A DNA stretch of 64,000 nucleotides. Source: an uncultured Alphaproteobacteria bacterium. GTDB lineage: Bacteria; Pseudomonadota; Alphaproteobacteria; CAAHEQ01; UBA3637. The notes under the pieces are model-generated. The model was given only the letters and a program-made list of their open reading frames with translations, searched no databases and was not told where the DNA came from. Made by a program: the position numbers and the translations under genes. Positions 16,289 to 24,178 of this stretch are shown here, piece after piece; position 1 is the stretch's first letter; every line of letters starts with the position of its first letter. Where the stretch lies: contig CALXUB010000007.1 of NCBI GenBank assembly GCA_944391565.1, positions 37,605 to 101,604 on the forward strand. The letters run 5' to 3'.

Positions 16289-16317
16289 CTTATGCCACAA
16301 AAAAAATGTTTTGGCAA
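16289..16317 (-). promoter_or_regulatory. tRNA-Glu promoter
   Basis: On the minus strand: TTGCCA, 17-base spacer, CATAAG (or TAAGAT at 19 bases), ending about 17 bases before the tRNA. Confidence 0.55.
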
Positions 16318-16350
16318 GTCTCTTATGCATATTTTGTTAAAAAAAAGGCT

Positions 16351-16379
16351 TTGATTCTTTTATGAGTTTGGCGTAAATT
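16351..16379 (+). promoter_or_regulatory. Promoter of psd-pssA
   Basis: TTGATT, 17-base spacer, TAAATT, about 28 bases before the psd ATG. Confidence 0.55.
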
Positions 16380-16407
16380 AAAACATCACATAAAAAGGAG
16401 TCAAAAA

Positions 16408-17130
16408 ATGAATACAAAAAACGAAGATCCGACTGTCGATTTATCATGGAAACGTTATCTGTTTCCTCCACTTCATCCTGAAGGACAAAAGTTTGTCTTA
16501 ATTGCGGCAGCCGTCACTCTTTTATTGTGGGTGATGTTTGTGCCTTTGGGATTGTTGGGATTGTTGGCGACTGTTTTTTGTTTTTATTTTTTTCGCAACC
16601 CGAAGCGAGTCACTCCTGTCGGTGACAACTGGATTATTTCACCGGCGGACGGAATTGTCAGCAATATCACCGAAGTTGTTCCTCCGTCGGAAATTGACAT
16701 GGGGACGGAACCCTTGACACGTATCAGTATTTTTATGAGTGTGTTTAATGTGCATGTCAATCGGGCTCCCGTCACGGGAAAAATTACACACATTCATTAT
16801 CGTCCTGGTAAGTTTGTCAGTGTTGCAGAAAAGGACAGTGAAGACAATGAACGTGAAGAATACAGTATTGTGACGGCTTCGGGACAAAAAGTCGGATTTG
16901 TCCAAATTGCCGGCTTGGTAGCGCGCCGCATCGTCTCGTTTGTTAAAGTAGACGACGAGTTAAAAGCGGGACAAGTTTTCGGGCTTATTCGTTTTGGCAG
17001 CCGGTTAGATGTATTTTTGCCGAAAGGTGTAATGCCGCAAGTTGTTTTGGGACAAACGGCTGTTGCCGGTGAAACAATTTTAGCTGATTTAACCGGAGAG
17101 CAAACGATTTTAAAAGGAGAAGAAAGATGA
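16408..17130 (+). CDS. psd: Phosphatidylserine decarboxylase proenzyme (short type)
   Basis: Psd converts phosphatidylserine to phosphatidylethanolamine. The 240-residue length and RFGSR motif (about residue 190) place it in the short PSD-A class, where self-cleavage before the Ser yields the pyruvoyl cofactor. Two membrane segments at about residues 28-62 anchor it. The conserved FMSVFNVHVNRAP and FFRNPKR segments are present. pssA starts in an ATGA overlap with its stop. The two enzymes work in sequence on the same substrate at the inner membrane. Confidence 0.95.
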   Translation: MNTKNEDPTVDLSWKRYLFPPLHPEGQKFVLIAAAVTLLLWVMFVPLGLLGLLATVFCFYFFRNPKRVTPVGDNWIISPADGIVSNITEVVPPSEIDMGTEPLTRISIFMSVFNVHVNRAPVTGKITHIHYRPGKFVSVAEKDSEDNEREEYSIVTASGQKVGFVQIAGLVARRIVSFVKVDDELKAGQVFGLIRFGSRLDVFLPKGVMPQVVLGQTAVAGETILADLTGEQTILKGEER

Positions 17131-17945
17131 TTAAAAAGACACAAAACTTGGAAGAACGTGATATTCGTCCGCTTTTCCCGAATATGGTGACGATGTTGGC
17201 GTTGGCCTGCGGCGTATCGTCCATGCAGTTTGCTTTTTGGGGAAATTGGTCATTTGCAGTCGTTTGTATTGCCTTAGCCGCAATTTTTGATGCTTTAGAC
17301 GGACGTGTGGCACGATATTTGAACATTTCTTCCAAATTCGGAGCAGAGCTTGATTCTTTATCGGATTTGGTTTCGTTTGGTGTTGCTCCCGGTTTTTTGA
17401 TGTATCAATGGACAATGGATCCGGTTATTCGGGCTCAAGCCATTACCGTCGGCAGTAAAGATCCTTTGGCCGTCGGGGTGCCTTGGGTGATCGTTTTATT
17501 CCTTGCAATGTGCTGTGCTTTGCGTTTGGCGCGTTTTAACACAATGCTGGAAGAAGAACCTATGCCTGATTATTGGAAACATTTTTTTGTCGGCTTGCCG
17601 GCTCCGGGCGGGGCTTATGTTGCTTTAATGCCATTGGTGTTTTTCTTGTGGACGAATGATCCGATTTTCCGTAATCCAGATCTTGTCAGTGTTTTTATGA
17701 TTGTCAGCGCCGTTTTAATGGCCAGTCGTATTCCGACTCCTTCTTTTAAGAAAATTCATTTTCCGCGGGTCAACTTGTTTTATCGACAGTTGGCAGTTGT
17801 GTGCATGCTGGCCGTGATTGCTTTGTCGGTGACGATGATGTTGAAAAACTTTTGGATTTTTGCCAGTATTGTCGGTTTAATTTACTTGGTTATGTTGCCG
17901 CTTGGTATTGTTTATTTTCTCTATTTAAAGAAAAATGCAAAATAA
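17127..17945 (+). CDS. pssA: CDP-diacylglycerol-serine O-phosphatidyltransferase
   Basis: PssA makes phosphatidylserine from CDP-diacylglycerol and serine, the step before Psd. The CDP-alcohol phosphotransferase signature is complete: Asp-Ala-Leu-Asp-Gly-Arg-Val-Ala-Arg, then Gly and two Asp (FGAELDSLSD) at the expected spacing near residues 55-80. The 272 residues give about seven or eight membrane helices. It overlaps psd by 4 bases, so translation is probably coupled. This is the standard alphaproteobacterial psd-pssA unit. Confidence 0.96.
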   Translation: MIKKTQNLEERDIRPLFPNMVTMLALACGVSSMQFAFWGNWSFAVVCIALAAIFDALDGRVARYLNISSKFGAELDSLSDLVSFGVAPGFLMYQWTMDPVIRAQAITVGSKDPLAVGVPWVIVLFLAMCCALRLARFNTMLEEEPMPDYWKHFFVGLPAPGGAYVALMPLVFFLWTNDPIFRNPDLVSVFMIVSAVLMASRIPTPSFKKIHFPRVNLFYRQLAVVCMLAVIALSVTMMLKNFWIFASIVGLIYLVMLPLGIVYFLYLKKNAK

Positions 17946-18013
17946 GGTTTTTAAAAGTTAAAAAAACTGTTATACTGGGAAAAAGACAACATTTTCAAAA
18001 AAGGATACTTGTT

Positions 18014-18553
18014 ATGAAACATATGTTCATTTGTTTGTTTTCTCTGTTTTCTTTTTCCGCGTTGGCACAGCTGCCGTCTAATCCTTGGGCGACACAATCC
18101 CCCGTGCAGGACCGATTGAATAATTCTATTGTCACGACACGGGAAAGCGAGGCTGTTCGTGTTCGGCAAGGTATTGGTGATTCACCCGGTGAAAGGGATC
18201 AGTATAAAATTGACAGAACTCAATTTACGGGTGAAGCAACAACATGGGGTGAAGCACAAGGGCAGGAAATGATTGCGCCGGAGGTAAATACTTCTAATAT
18301 TCTGTTGATGACTAATCATTTGCGTAAAGTCGGCTATCAAATTCCGGCGGAGTATGATGATTATATTAAAGAAGCGCCGACTTGGTATAAAGAAAAATAT
18401 TTGTCGGCTTTGCAGGAGTTGAATTCAGCCACTATGGATAAGAATCCAATTACGGGCATAGCCCAAAATTTTAGAAAGTTTATAGAAGAAAAAACCGGTT
18501 TGTCACTTGAAAACTTCGTCAATACTTCCTTTAATGTTATTGAAGGAAAATAG
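18014..18553 (+). CDS. Hypothetical periplasmic protein
   Basis: The ATG at 18014 is chosen because an AAAGGA site lies just upstream and a signal peptide follows at once (MKHMFICLFSLFSFSALAQ). The open frame extends back to 17801 but there it lies inside pssA. The mature protein is about 160 residues, polar, with a helical C-terminal half. No family is recognised. It is followed 8 bases later by another secreted protein of similar style, so the two are probably an operon and may work together in the periplasm. Confidence 0.75.
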   Translation: MKHMFICLFSLFSFSALAQLPSNPWATQSPVQDRLNNSIVTTRESEAVRVRQGIGDSPGERDQYKIDRTQFTGEATTWGEAQGQEMIAPEVNTSNILLMTNHLRKVGYQIPAEYDDYIKEAPTWYKEKYLSALQELNSATMDKNPITGIAQNFRKFIEEKTGLSLENFVNTSFNVIEGK

Positions 18554-18561
18554 GAGGGGAA

Positions 18562-19251
18562 ATGAAAAAGGCGCTTTTAGGGATAGTGATTTCAATGATG
18601 ATTTTGCCGGCATGGGCTCAATCAGAATTGGATAACCGAATGCAAATGGCTGGAACAGCTCAACCGACTGCAGCGCCGACCAATGAGCCGGCAAAAACGG
18701 CTATTCAGTTTGCGCCAGATTCAACGGTGGCTTTAACGGCAGAACGCATTAAGTCTACGCGCATTTTTAAAAATCCTCAGCAGGTTAAATATTTCTATGC
18801 CCAAATGCAAAGCGTCAATAAAGCAATTGAACGGGCTCAGGCTAAAGCGCTTGAGGATGTACCCGAACAAAATACAGCACAGCGTGAGCAAATCAAAAGA
18901 AACATGGACAGGCAGACACCGGTCCGATTTAAAGATGTCAATATCGATGATGCTGCGTTGAACAAATTGATCAATGAAAAACCTGAAACAGCCATGCTGA
19001 TGCTTTCTTCTCGGCTTGAGTATCAAAATGCGGAAGAATTGACTTTGGAAGAAAAACAAGAAATGTTGGAACGGTTAAAAAGTCAATTTAAAGGACTGAC
19101 AGGGTTTACGGTTGAGGAATATCAGGAAATATTTGAAAAACAACTTGAAGCGGATAACGCAGAAGAATTGGAAGGGGAGGAACTTTTACAGCCTGATACG
19201 ATTCTGGGAGGGGAAGTTGTGCCGACCAAGTCAGCATCTCAAAATGAATAA
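18562..19251 (+). CDS. Hypothetical periplasmic protein
   Basis: The 229-residue protein has a clear signal peptide (MKKALLGIVISMMILPAWAQ, cleavage after AWA). A Pro/Ala/Thr-rich linker follows, then a charged helical region (about 85-200) rich in Glu, Gln, Lys and Leu with coiled-coil character, and an acidic tail. A GGAGGGG ribosome-binding site precedes the ATG. It overlaps trmJ by 8 bases. No family is recognised. Its neighbour at 18014 is also a small exported orphan. Confidence 0.75.
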   Translation: MKKALLGIVISMMILPAWAQSELDNRMQMAGTAQPTAAPTNEPAKTAIQFAPDSTVALTAERIKSTRIFKNPQQVKYFYAQMQSVNKAIERAQAKALEDVPEQNTAQREQIKRNMDRQTPVRFKDVNIDDAALNKLINEKPETAMLMLSSRLEYQNAEELTLEEKQEMLERLKSQFKGLTGFTVEEYQEIFEKQLEADNAEELEGEELLQPDTILGGEVVPTKSASQNE

Positions 19252-19999
19252 GAAGGGAAGTTTTCTTGAAAACAAGGGGCTGAATGCCCCTTGCTTTATT
19301 TTAGTTCGCCCGCAAATGGCAGAAAATATAGGAATGGCTGCTCGGGCTATGATGAACTGTGGTGTTTTTGATTTGCGTTTGGTTGCACCTCGGGAAAGTC
19401 CAACGGATGAAAAAGCACTGTCCGCTTCATCCGGGGCTGATTTAATCCTGAGGCGTTCTCGTATCTTTGAAACACTATCACAGGCTGTTGCTGATTTGAA
19501 TTTTTTGTTGGCGACAACAGCTCGGGCACGAGATATGGAAAAGACGGTTTTGACGGCTCAAGAGGCAATGCCTTTGTTGGTTCAGCGAATAAAAAGCGGT
19601 GAGAAAGGAGGCATCCTTTTCGGTTGTGAGCGAACAGGGCTGTTAAATGATGAACTTGCTTTGGCGGACCAATTATTGACAATTCCTTTGAATCCGGCTC
19701 ATACATCCTTAAACTTGTCTCAAGCCGTGCTTTTGACGGGGTATGAATGGCTTAAGGCTTTTCAGACAAGTCAGCCTAAACCTGAAAAATCGCAACCGGC
19801 AATGGCGACAAAGGAAGAGTTGACGCAGTTTTTGGATCGACTTGAAAATGTTTTGGATGAACGCGGTTATTATCGTTTGGCTCTCAAGAAGCCCAGAATG
19901 CGCCGAAATCTAAATAATATTTTTGTTAAGGCCGGTTTGACAGAACAAGAAGTTCGGACGTTGCATGGTGTTTTAAACACTTTGACGCACAAATCATAA
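19244..19999 (+). CDS. trmJ: tRNA (cytidine/uridine-32-2'-O)-methyltransferase TrmJ-like
   Basis: This SpoU/TrmH (SPOUT) family enzyme methylates a ribose, most likely at position 32 of the tRNA anticodon loop, using S-adenosylmethionine. The 251 residues begin with CFILVRPQMAENIGMAARAM, the family's motif 1. The knot motifs LFGCERTGL and IPLNPAHTSLNLSQAV (motifs 2 and 3) are present. The C-terminal helices fit TrmJ rather than TrmL. The start at 19244 overlaps the previous gene and lacks a clear Shine-Dalgarno, so translational coupling is likely. The frame is open further upstream to 19112, which is rejected. Confidence 0.88.
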   Translation: MNKKGSFLENKGLNAPCFILVRPQMAENIGMAARAMMNCGVFDLRLVAPRESPTDEKALSASSGADLILRRSRIFETLSQAVADLNFLLATTARARDMEKTVLTAQEAMPLLVQRIKSGEKGGILFGCERTGLLNDELALADQLLTIPLNPAHTSLNLSQAVLLTGYEWLKAFQTSQPKPEKSQPAMATKEELTQFLDRLENVLDERGYYRLALKKPRMRRNLNNIFVKAGLTEQEVRTLHGVLNTLTHKS

Positions 20000-20007
20000 A
20001 AAAAGTG

Positions 20008-20038
20008 TTGCATTTTGATGCAATTTGAGATATATAAT
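20008..20038 (+). promoter_or_regulatory. tRNA-Thr promoter
   Basis: TTGCAT, 17 to 19-base spacer, TATATAAT. The -35 is part of a TTGCAT-N4-ATGCAA dyad. Confidence 0.6.
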
Positions 20039-20065
20039 CAAACAGCCAAGTTTTCCTTGGTGTGT

Positions 20066-20141
<76 letters not shown>

Positions 20142-20230
20142 TTTTTTCATCTGTTTTCATTTAAAATTTTAGTTGACTTTCCAGACATCAATTTCGTTCA
20201 TACAATCCGCAAGGCTATACGGAAGTGGAT

Positions 20231-20506
20231 ATGTTTGCCGGAACATGGACAAATAGAACAAATGATAGAAGAACCGTTTCTGAAACAAACAATGAATTTT
20301 TTTCGACCGTTTATCATCCGGTCACGGGTGCTGTTGCATTCTATATTCGTCCGACCGCCAATGGAGTTGAATTTTTGGATGTTAACAAAAAAGTGGGAAT
20401 GGTCGCGTTAGATGATTCTGATAGAGCTGTTTGTTATGACGAGGCTTTTTGTGAAATGGTTGAAGCCCTCAATGGCAACGATGAAGATGATGAGGATTGG
20501 TTTTAA
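20231..20506 (+). CDS. Small hypothetical acidic protein
   Basis: This 91-residue protein starts MFAGTWTNRTNDRRT and ends in an acidic tail (NGNDEDDEDWF). The ATG at 20231 follows a GGAAG by 5 bases; a GTG at 20225 is the alternative. The middle looks beta-rich (EFFSTVYHPVTGAVAFYIRP). No signal peptide or membrane helix is seen and no family is recognised. It stands alone between tRNA-Thr and a terminator. Confidence 0.65.
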   Translation: MFAGTWTNRTNDRRTVSETNNEFFSTVYHPVTGAVAFYIRPTANGVEFLDVNKKVGMVALDDSDRAVCYDEAFCEMVEALNGNDEDDEDWF

Positions 20507-20534
20507 ATTTTAATGTTTTGCAGGTGAAGCATTA

Positions 20535-20577
20535 AGACGGGCGGATGTCATATCGGCATCGCCCGTTTTCTTTATTT
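20535..20577 (+). terminator. Bidirectional terminator
   Basis: A GACGGGC / GCCCGT stem extended by GATG / CATC, followed by a T-rich stretch. It separates the small protein at 20231 from the convergent hydrolase gene. Confidence 0.75.
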
Positions 20578-21450
20578 AAACAGATATTTTTTACGTAATT
20601 TTTTCCGCCAGCTTTTGAGCGGGACAAAGCGAATGGCAAGGCGCTTTAATGGTGTTTTAAAATAATAAGATAAGCCAAAGAAATATCGACCTATTTTCGC
20701 TTTTGATATGTCTTTTCCTTTCATTTTTTTGTAGAGTTGTTCAAACTCTTCCTTTTCCAAGTTTAAAATATTTGTCAGACAACAAATATCAATCGGCATA
20801 TGATGCGTTGCATTATTCATGCGAAAAACTCGGATATTGGGAGAAGCTTCAGCTTTCGCTAAATCTTCGGCATCATTGAGACATTGTGTCGCTGCAAAAA
20901 AATAAATAGGGACATTGCTTCTTCGAATAATTTCTTCCGTTTGTCGATAGGGATGTTTTTCTAAAAAAGGTAAACTTGGATGATTTGGAATACACTTGCG
21001 TGTGTATGCCCAACAGTCAAAAATACCAGAAAAGCAAATCACCATATGCGCTTTTAGTAGACTGCCCATCAGCATGGCAATGAAACCACCGACGGAAAGA
21101 CCGATTGTTGTCACTTCATAGCCTTTGGTTTGTTCTTTCAAAAAATCGGCCAACCTCGGGATAGAGTTGATGCGCGCGTTTATACCCTTTAAGTACCATA
21201 AATGCAATAAGTCGCGGACAAAAATATGTCGATCTGCATTTTTCAACAGATTGCGATGATATTCATAACGATCCTTTTGAATAATTTTCAGATTTAAATC
21301 GTTCCAGTCTCCTTCTTTAAAGATGTCATTCGTCGAAAAATAAATAACAGCTCTTTTCGGAGTGTTTTCCCCTTGAACATGAGGTGTATCAATTATTCTG
21401 AAATTATCTTTTTGATATAATTCTTTTAAGGTACTTTCAATATCAGACAT
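20572..21450 (-). CDS. Alpha/beta-hydrolase-like protein
   Basis: The 292-residue protein from the ATG at 21450 (AAAGG 7 bases upstream) contains a GLSVGG nucleophile elbow (GxSxG) near residue 120 and hydrolase-like alternation around it. A late HHMPID could supply the catalytic His. The C-terminal 30 residues are very basic and look membrane-associating (PLKRLAIRFVPLKSWRKKLR), as in surface-polysaccharide proteins. The substrate is unknown. The upstream protease gene reads in the same direction and its stop overlaps the extended start, so they may share a transcript. Confidence 0.7.
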   Translation of the reverse strand: MSDIESTLKELYQKDNFRIIDTPHVQGENTPKRAVIYFSTNDIFKEGDWNDLNLKIIQKDRYEYHRNLLKNADRHIFVRDLLHLWYLKGINARINSIPRLADFLKEQTKGYEVTTIGLSVGGFIAMLMGSLLKAHMVICFSGIFDCWAYTRKCIPNHPSLPFLEKHPYRQTEEIIRRSNVPIYFFAATQCLNDAEDLAKAEASPNIRVFRMNNATHHMPIDICCLTNILNLEKEEFEQLYKKMKGKDISKAKIGRYFFGLSYYFKTPLKRLAIRFVPLKSWRKKLRKKYLFK

Positions 21451-21461
21451 ATAAGACCTTT

Positions 21462-22109
21462 CTACCATTTAGGACATTTTGCAGTTTCTTTTTGATAAGA
21501 ACTTTGAGTATCAATAGCTAAGTTTTCTTCGACCATGCGTTTTTCAACATAGGAAAGCAGCGGCTCTACTTCATTTTTGATTTGAGAAACCATATTATTA
21601 AGCGTTTGTTGCGCATTTTGGGCAGAAACAGCTTTGACTTTTGTTTTTTTAGCAGCAATTTGATAGGCTTCTTCGATTTTGCCGGAAAAGAACTTGAGGC
21701 CTTCCTGTTGGACACGGACATGGTAATTTTCATGGGCTTTGATAACGTTGTAATTACATGAACCGGGGCGATATTTTTTATCAATGTAAACATTGATTTG
21801 TGGATATCCGATATGTACGGTAATTGAATCCAATCCGACGCATACCGTTCCGTTGGGCAGCTGTATATTATAAGAAGTCGCACTAACCTGATTGACCAAC
21901 TGGGCGGAAGTCAGTCCCATTGTCGAATCATAAGGCATGGCCGGAAATTCTTTATTGGATTTTGTATTATCATAAACGACCTGACCGTAATTAAAATTAA
22001 CGCGAACGGTCGGGGTTCTTTGATAGGACGAACATTGTGCAAAACTTTCAGTTGATGCAACTGTAAAAAAAAGAATGACAAGATTTAAAATTATTTTATA
22101 GTATTTCAT
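21462..22109 (-). CDS. Secreted putative zinc-dependent protease (DUF922-like)
   Basis: The ATG at 22109 begins a clear signal peptide (MKYYKIILNLVILFFTVAS, cleavage after SFA), giving 215 residues. The sequence contains HENYH, an HExxH zinc-protease motif, followed by helical sequence rich in Lys, Glu and Gln. This fits the predicted secreted Zn-protease family DUF922. Four cysteines suggest disulfides. It is divergent from xth, with about 33 bases between starts. The longer open frame to 22493 has no coding character and overlaps xth. The protease call is an inference from the motif. Confidence 0.65.
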   Translation of the reverse strand: MKYYKIILNLVILFFTVASTESFAQCSSYQRTPTVRVNFNYGQVVYDNTKSNKEFPAMPYDSTMGLTSAQLVNQVSATSYNIQLPNGTVCVGLDSITVHIGYPQINVYIDKKYRPGSCNYNVIKAHENYHVRVQQEGLKFFSGKIEEAYQIAAKKTKVKAVSAQNAQQTLNNMVSQIKNEVEPLLSYVEKRMVEENLAIDTQSSYQKETAKCPKW

Positions 22110-22142
22110 AATAAAACTATAACGAAAAAGCGGAGAAAAGTC

Positions 22143-22949
22143 ATGCAAAAAATTATATCTTGGAATGTTGCTTCTTTTCGGGCTCGGCTGCCTTTGGTTA
22201 AAATGTTGATAGAAAAGGAAAATCCGGATGTTTTGCTTTTGCAGGAAATGAAGTTGGAAGCACACCAGTATCCATTTGAAGAAATGGAAAAACAAGGCTA
22301 TTACACCGTTTTGTGCGGACAAAAATCTTGGAACGGAGTGGCTGTTTTGGCTAAAAAGCCTCTTGAGACCCGAATGACATGTTTGGACGGCTTTGCTGAT
22401 CAGGCGCGATTCGTCGAAGCTGTGCTGTCTGATGGAACAACATTGATTTCTGTTTATGTTCCAAATGGACAGCCCCCTGAAAAAATGCCTCAAGACACTT
22501 CGAGACTAAAGTATAAATTAGCATGGATGCAGGCGTTGAATGCATACGTAACTCAAAAAATAACGGCAAAGGAAAAGTTTATTTTGGGCGGGGATTTTAA
22601 TGTGATTTTTCAGGATGGAGATGTTTATAATCCGGCTTTATTTGAGGGTAATGCTTTGATGGTGCCTTCTGTTCGTGAAAAATTGGCGCAGTTGCATCAA
22701 ACCGGCGTTGTCAATGCAATCAGGCAGTTTCATCCGCAGTCCGGGCTTTATACTTTTTGGGATTTCCAAGGAGGAGCTTGGCCGCGCAATCACGGTATTC
22801 TGTTGGATGCATTATATGTGTCACCAACATTGAAGGGGTGTTTGATGGATGCTGGCGTTCTGAAAGAATACCGTGCTTTTGAAAAGCCTTCGGATCATGT
22901 TCCGATTTACTGTGTTTTGGATGAAGCTGTTTCATCCAAGAAAGTGTAA
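22143..22949 (+). CDS. xth: Exodeoxyribonuclease III
   Basis: This AP endonuclease/3'-exonuclease acts in base-excision repair. The 268 residues carry the family motifs: SWNVASFRAR at the N-terminus, LLLQEMKLE with the metal-binding Glu, GGDFNVIF with Asp-x-Asn, and PSDHVPI with the catalytic His at the end. GCGGAGAAAAG provides the ribosome-binding site. The 3' end overlaps the convergent dusA gene by 43 bases. Confidence 0.95.
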   Translation: MQKIISWNVASFRARLPLVKMLIEKENPDVLLLQEMKLEAHQYPFEEMEKQGYYTVLCGQKSWNGVAVLAKKPLETRMTCLDGFADQARFVEAVLSDGTTLISVYVPNGQPPEKMPQDTSRLKYKLAWMQALNAYVTQKITAKEKFILGGDFNVIFQDGDVYNPALFEGNALMVPSVREKLAQLHQTGVVNAIRQFHPQSGLYTFWDFQGGAWPRNHGILLDALYVSPTLKGCLMDAGVLKEYRAFEKPSDHVPIYCVLDEAVSSKKV

Positions 22950-23869
22950 AGAGCTGTCATATCATTCGCCATCACAGCGTGTTTGAACTTTTTGGAAAAA
23001 GGAGTTCCCCAATAAAGACCAATCATGTGCCGAAGCATAGAAAGAGGAGGTCGGCCTTTTTCCATTTCTTTTTGCAACAAAGGCAGCATTCGACGGACAA
23101 TTTCTTCTCGCGTTAAAAGCGGATGCGGATCGTGATAAAGCATTTGGTCGATGTCGGCAAGGAAGTAAGGTTCGGCATAGGCGCGCCGGCCGATCATGAC
23201 ACCGTCAACTTGATGAAGATGTTGCCGAAGGGCGTCTAAAGAAGAAATATTGCCATTGATTTCAATAAATAAATGTGGAAAATCCTGTTTTAAACGATAA
23301 ACAAGCTCATAATTTAACGGCATTTTTTCGCGATTTTCTTTTGGCGTAAATCCCTTCAGCCGTGCATTTCGGGCATGAATAATAAACTTACGGCATCCGG
23401 CTTGAGAGATTGTTTGAACGAAATGCCTCAAATCATGATAAGCGTTTGAAGTCCCTTCTAAAGCAAGGCGTGTTTTGATGGAGACGGGTTTTTGTGTTGT
23501 TTGCAGCATTTTTTCGACGCAACGGGCAACAAGGTCAGGTTCTGCCATCAGGCAGGCGCCGAAAGCTCCGGCCTGGACACGTTCTGAAGGACAACCGGCA
23601 TTGATGTTGATTTCGTCATAACCGAAGTCTTCTCCTAACCGAGCGGCATGCGCCATTTTCTGAGGCGTTGATCCGCCGATTTGAAGGGCAATAGGATGCT
23701 GATGGTCTTCAAATGTCAACAAACGTGAAGGATCACCGTGCCATAAAGCTTGTTCCGTGATCATTTCTGTGTAAAGTAAGGCATGGTGGCAAATTAACCG
23801 AATAAAAGAACGAAAAAAATTATCGGTCCAATCCAGCATCGGTGCAATGGCTACTTCTTTTTTCATCAT
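22907..23869 (-). CDS. dusA: tRNA-dihydrouridine synthase A
   Basis: DusA reduces uridine in the tRNA D-loop with FMN and NADPH. The 320-residue protein shows IAPMLDWTDNFFRSF at the N-terminus, YDEININAGCPSERVQ with the catalytic Cys, and FGACLMAEP after it, all typical of DusA. The FMN phosphate site is near DGVMIGRRAYAEP. The window also has dusB. The start has little Shine-Dalgarno support; either of two tandem ATGs could be used. Confidence 0.94.
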   Translation of the reverse strand: MMKKEVAIAPMLDWTDNFFRSFIRLICHHALLYTEMITEQALWHGDPSRLLTFEDHQHPIALQIGGSTPQKMAHAARLGEDFGYDEININAGCPSERVQAGAFGACLMAEPDLVARCVEKMLQTTQKPVSIKTRLALEGTSNAYHDLRHFVQTISQAGCRKFIIHARNARLKGFTPKENREKMPLNYELVYRLKQDFPHLFIEINGNISSLDALRQHLHQVDGVMIGRRAYAEPYFLADIDQMLYHDPHPLLTREEIVRRMLPLLQKEMEKGRPPLSMLRHMIGLYWGTPFSKKFKHAVMANDMTALYTFLDETASSKTQ

Positions 23870-23952
23870 TTTTTTAATATATGTTAAAAAATCCTTTTGA
23901 AAAAGTATTTTTTGTTCTATGATAAAAAAAGTTTAAACCAAAGGGGGAACCT

Positions 23953-24162
23953 ATGTTTACGAAATCAGAAATGACATCTGTGGAGCAATATTTTCAAAAA
24001 CTGTTTAAAAATCCGGGTATTACGCTTAAAGAAGGAACCGGAAAAGAGGCACCGGCCGAGGTTGCGATCAACGGACAATTTATCGGCGTCGTTTATAAAG
24101 ATGTGGATGAGGGGGAGACATCTTATGACTTTAATATGTCCATTTTGGCAGAAGATTTATAA
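23953..24162 (+). CDS. DUF3126 family protein
   Basis: The 69-residue protein matches DUF3126, a small protein family of alphaproteobacteria. The recognisable pattern is an N-terminal helix (VEQYFQKLFKNP), then AEVAINGQFIGVVYKD, then the YDFNMSILAEDL ending. It is cytosolic and probably a compact alpha/beta fold. Function is unknown. An AAAGGGGG ribosome-binding site precedes it, and a weak promoter (TTGAAA, 15-base spacer, TATGAT, 23897-23923) lies upstream. Confidence 0.85.
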   Translation: MFTKSEMTSVEQYFQKLFKNPGITLKEGTGKEAPAEVAINGQFIGVVYKDVDEGETSYDFNMSILAEDL

Positions 24163-24178
24163 TGAAAGGATTATTTGA

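Noticed and set aside
17801..18013. N-terminal extension of the periplasmic protein at 18014
   Set aside because: It lies inside pssA, and the signal peptide and Shine-Dalgarno mark 18014 as the start.
22110..22493. N-terminal extension of the HExxH protein
   Set aside because: It overlaps xth on the opposite strand and the real signal peptide begins at 22109.
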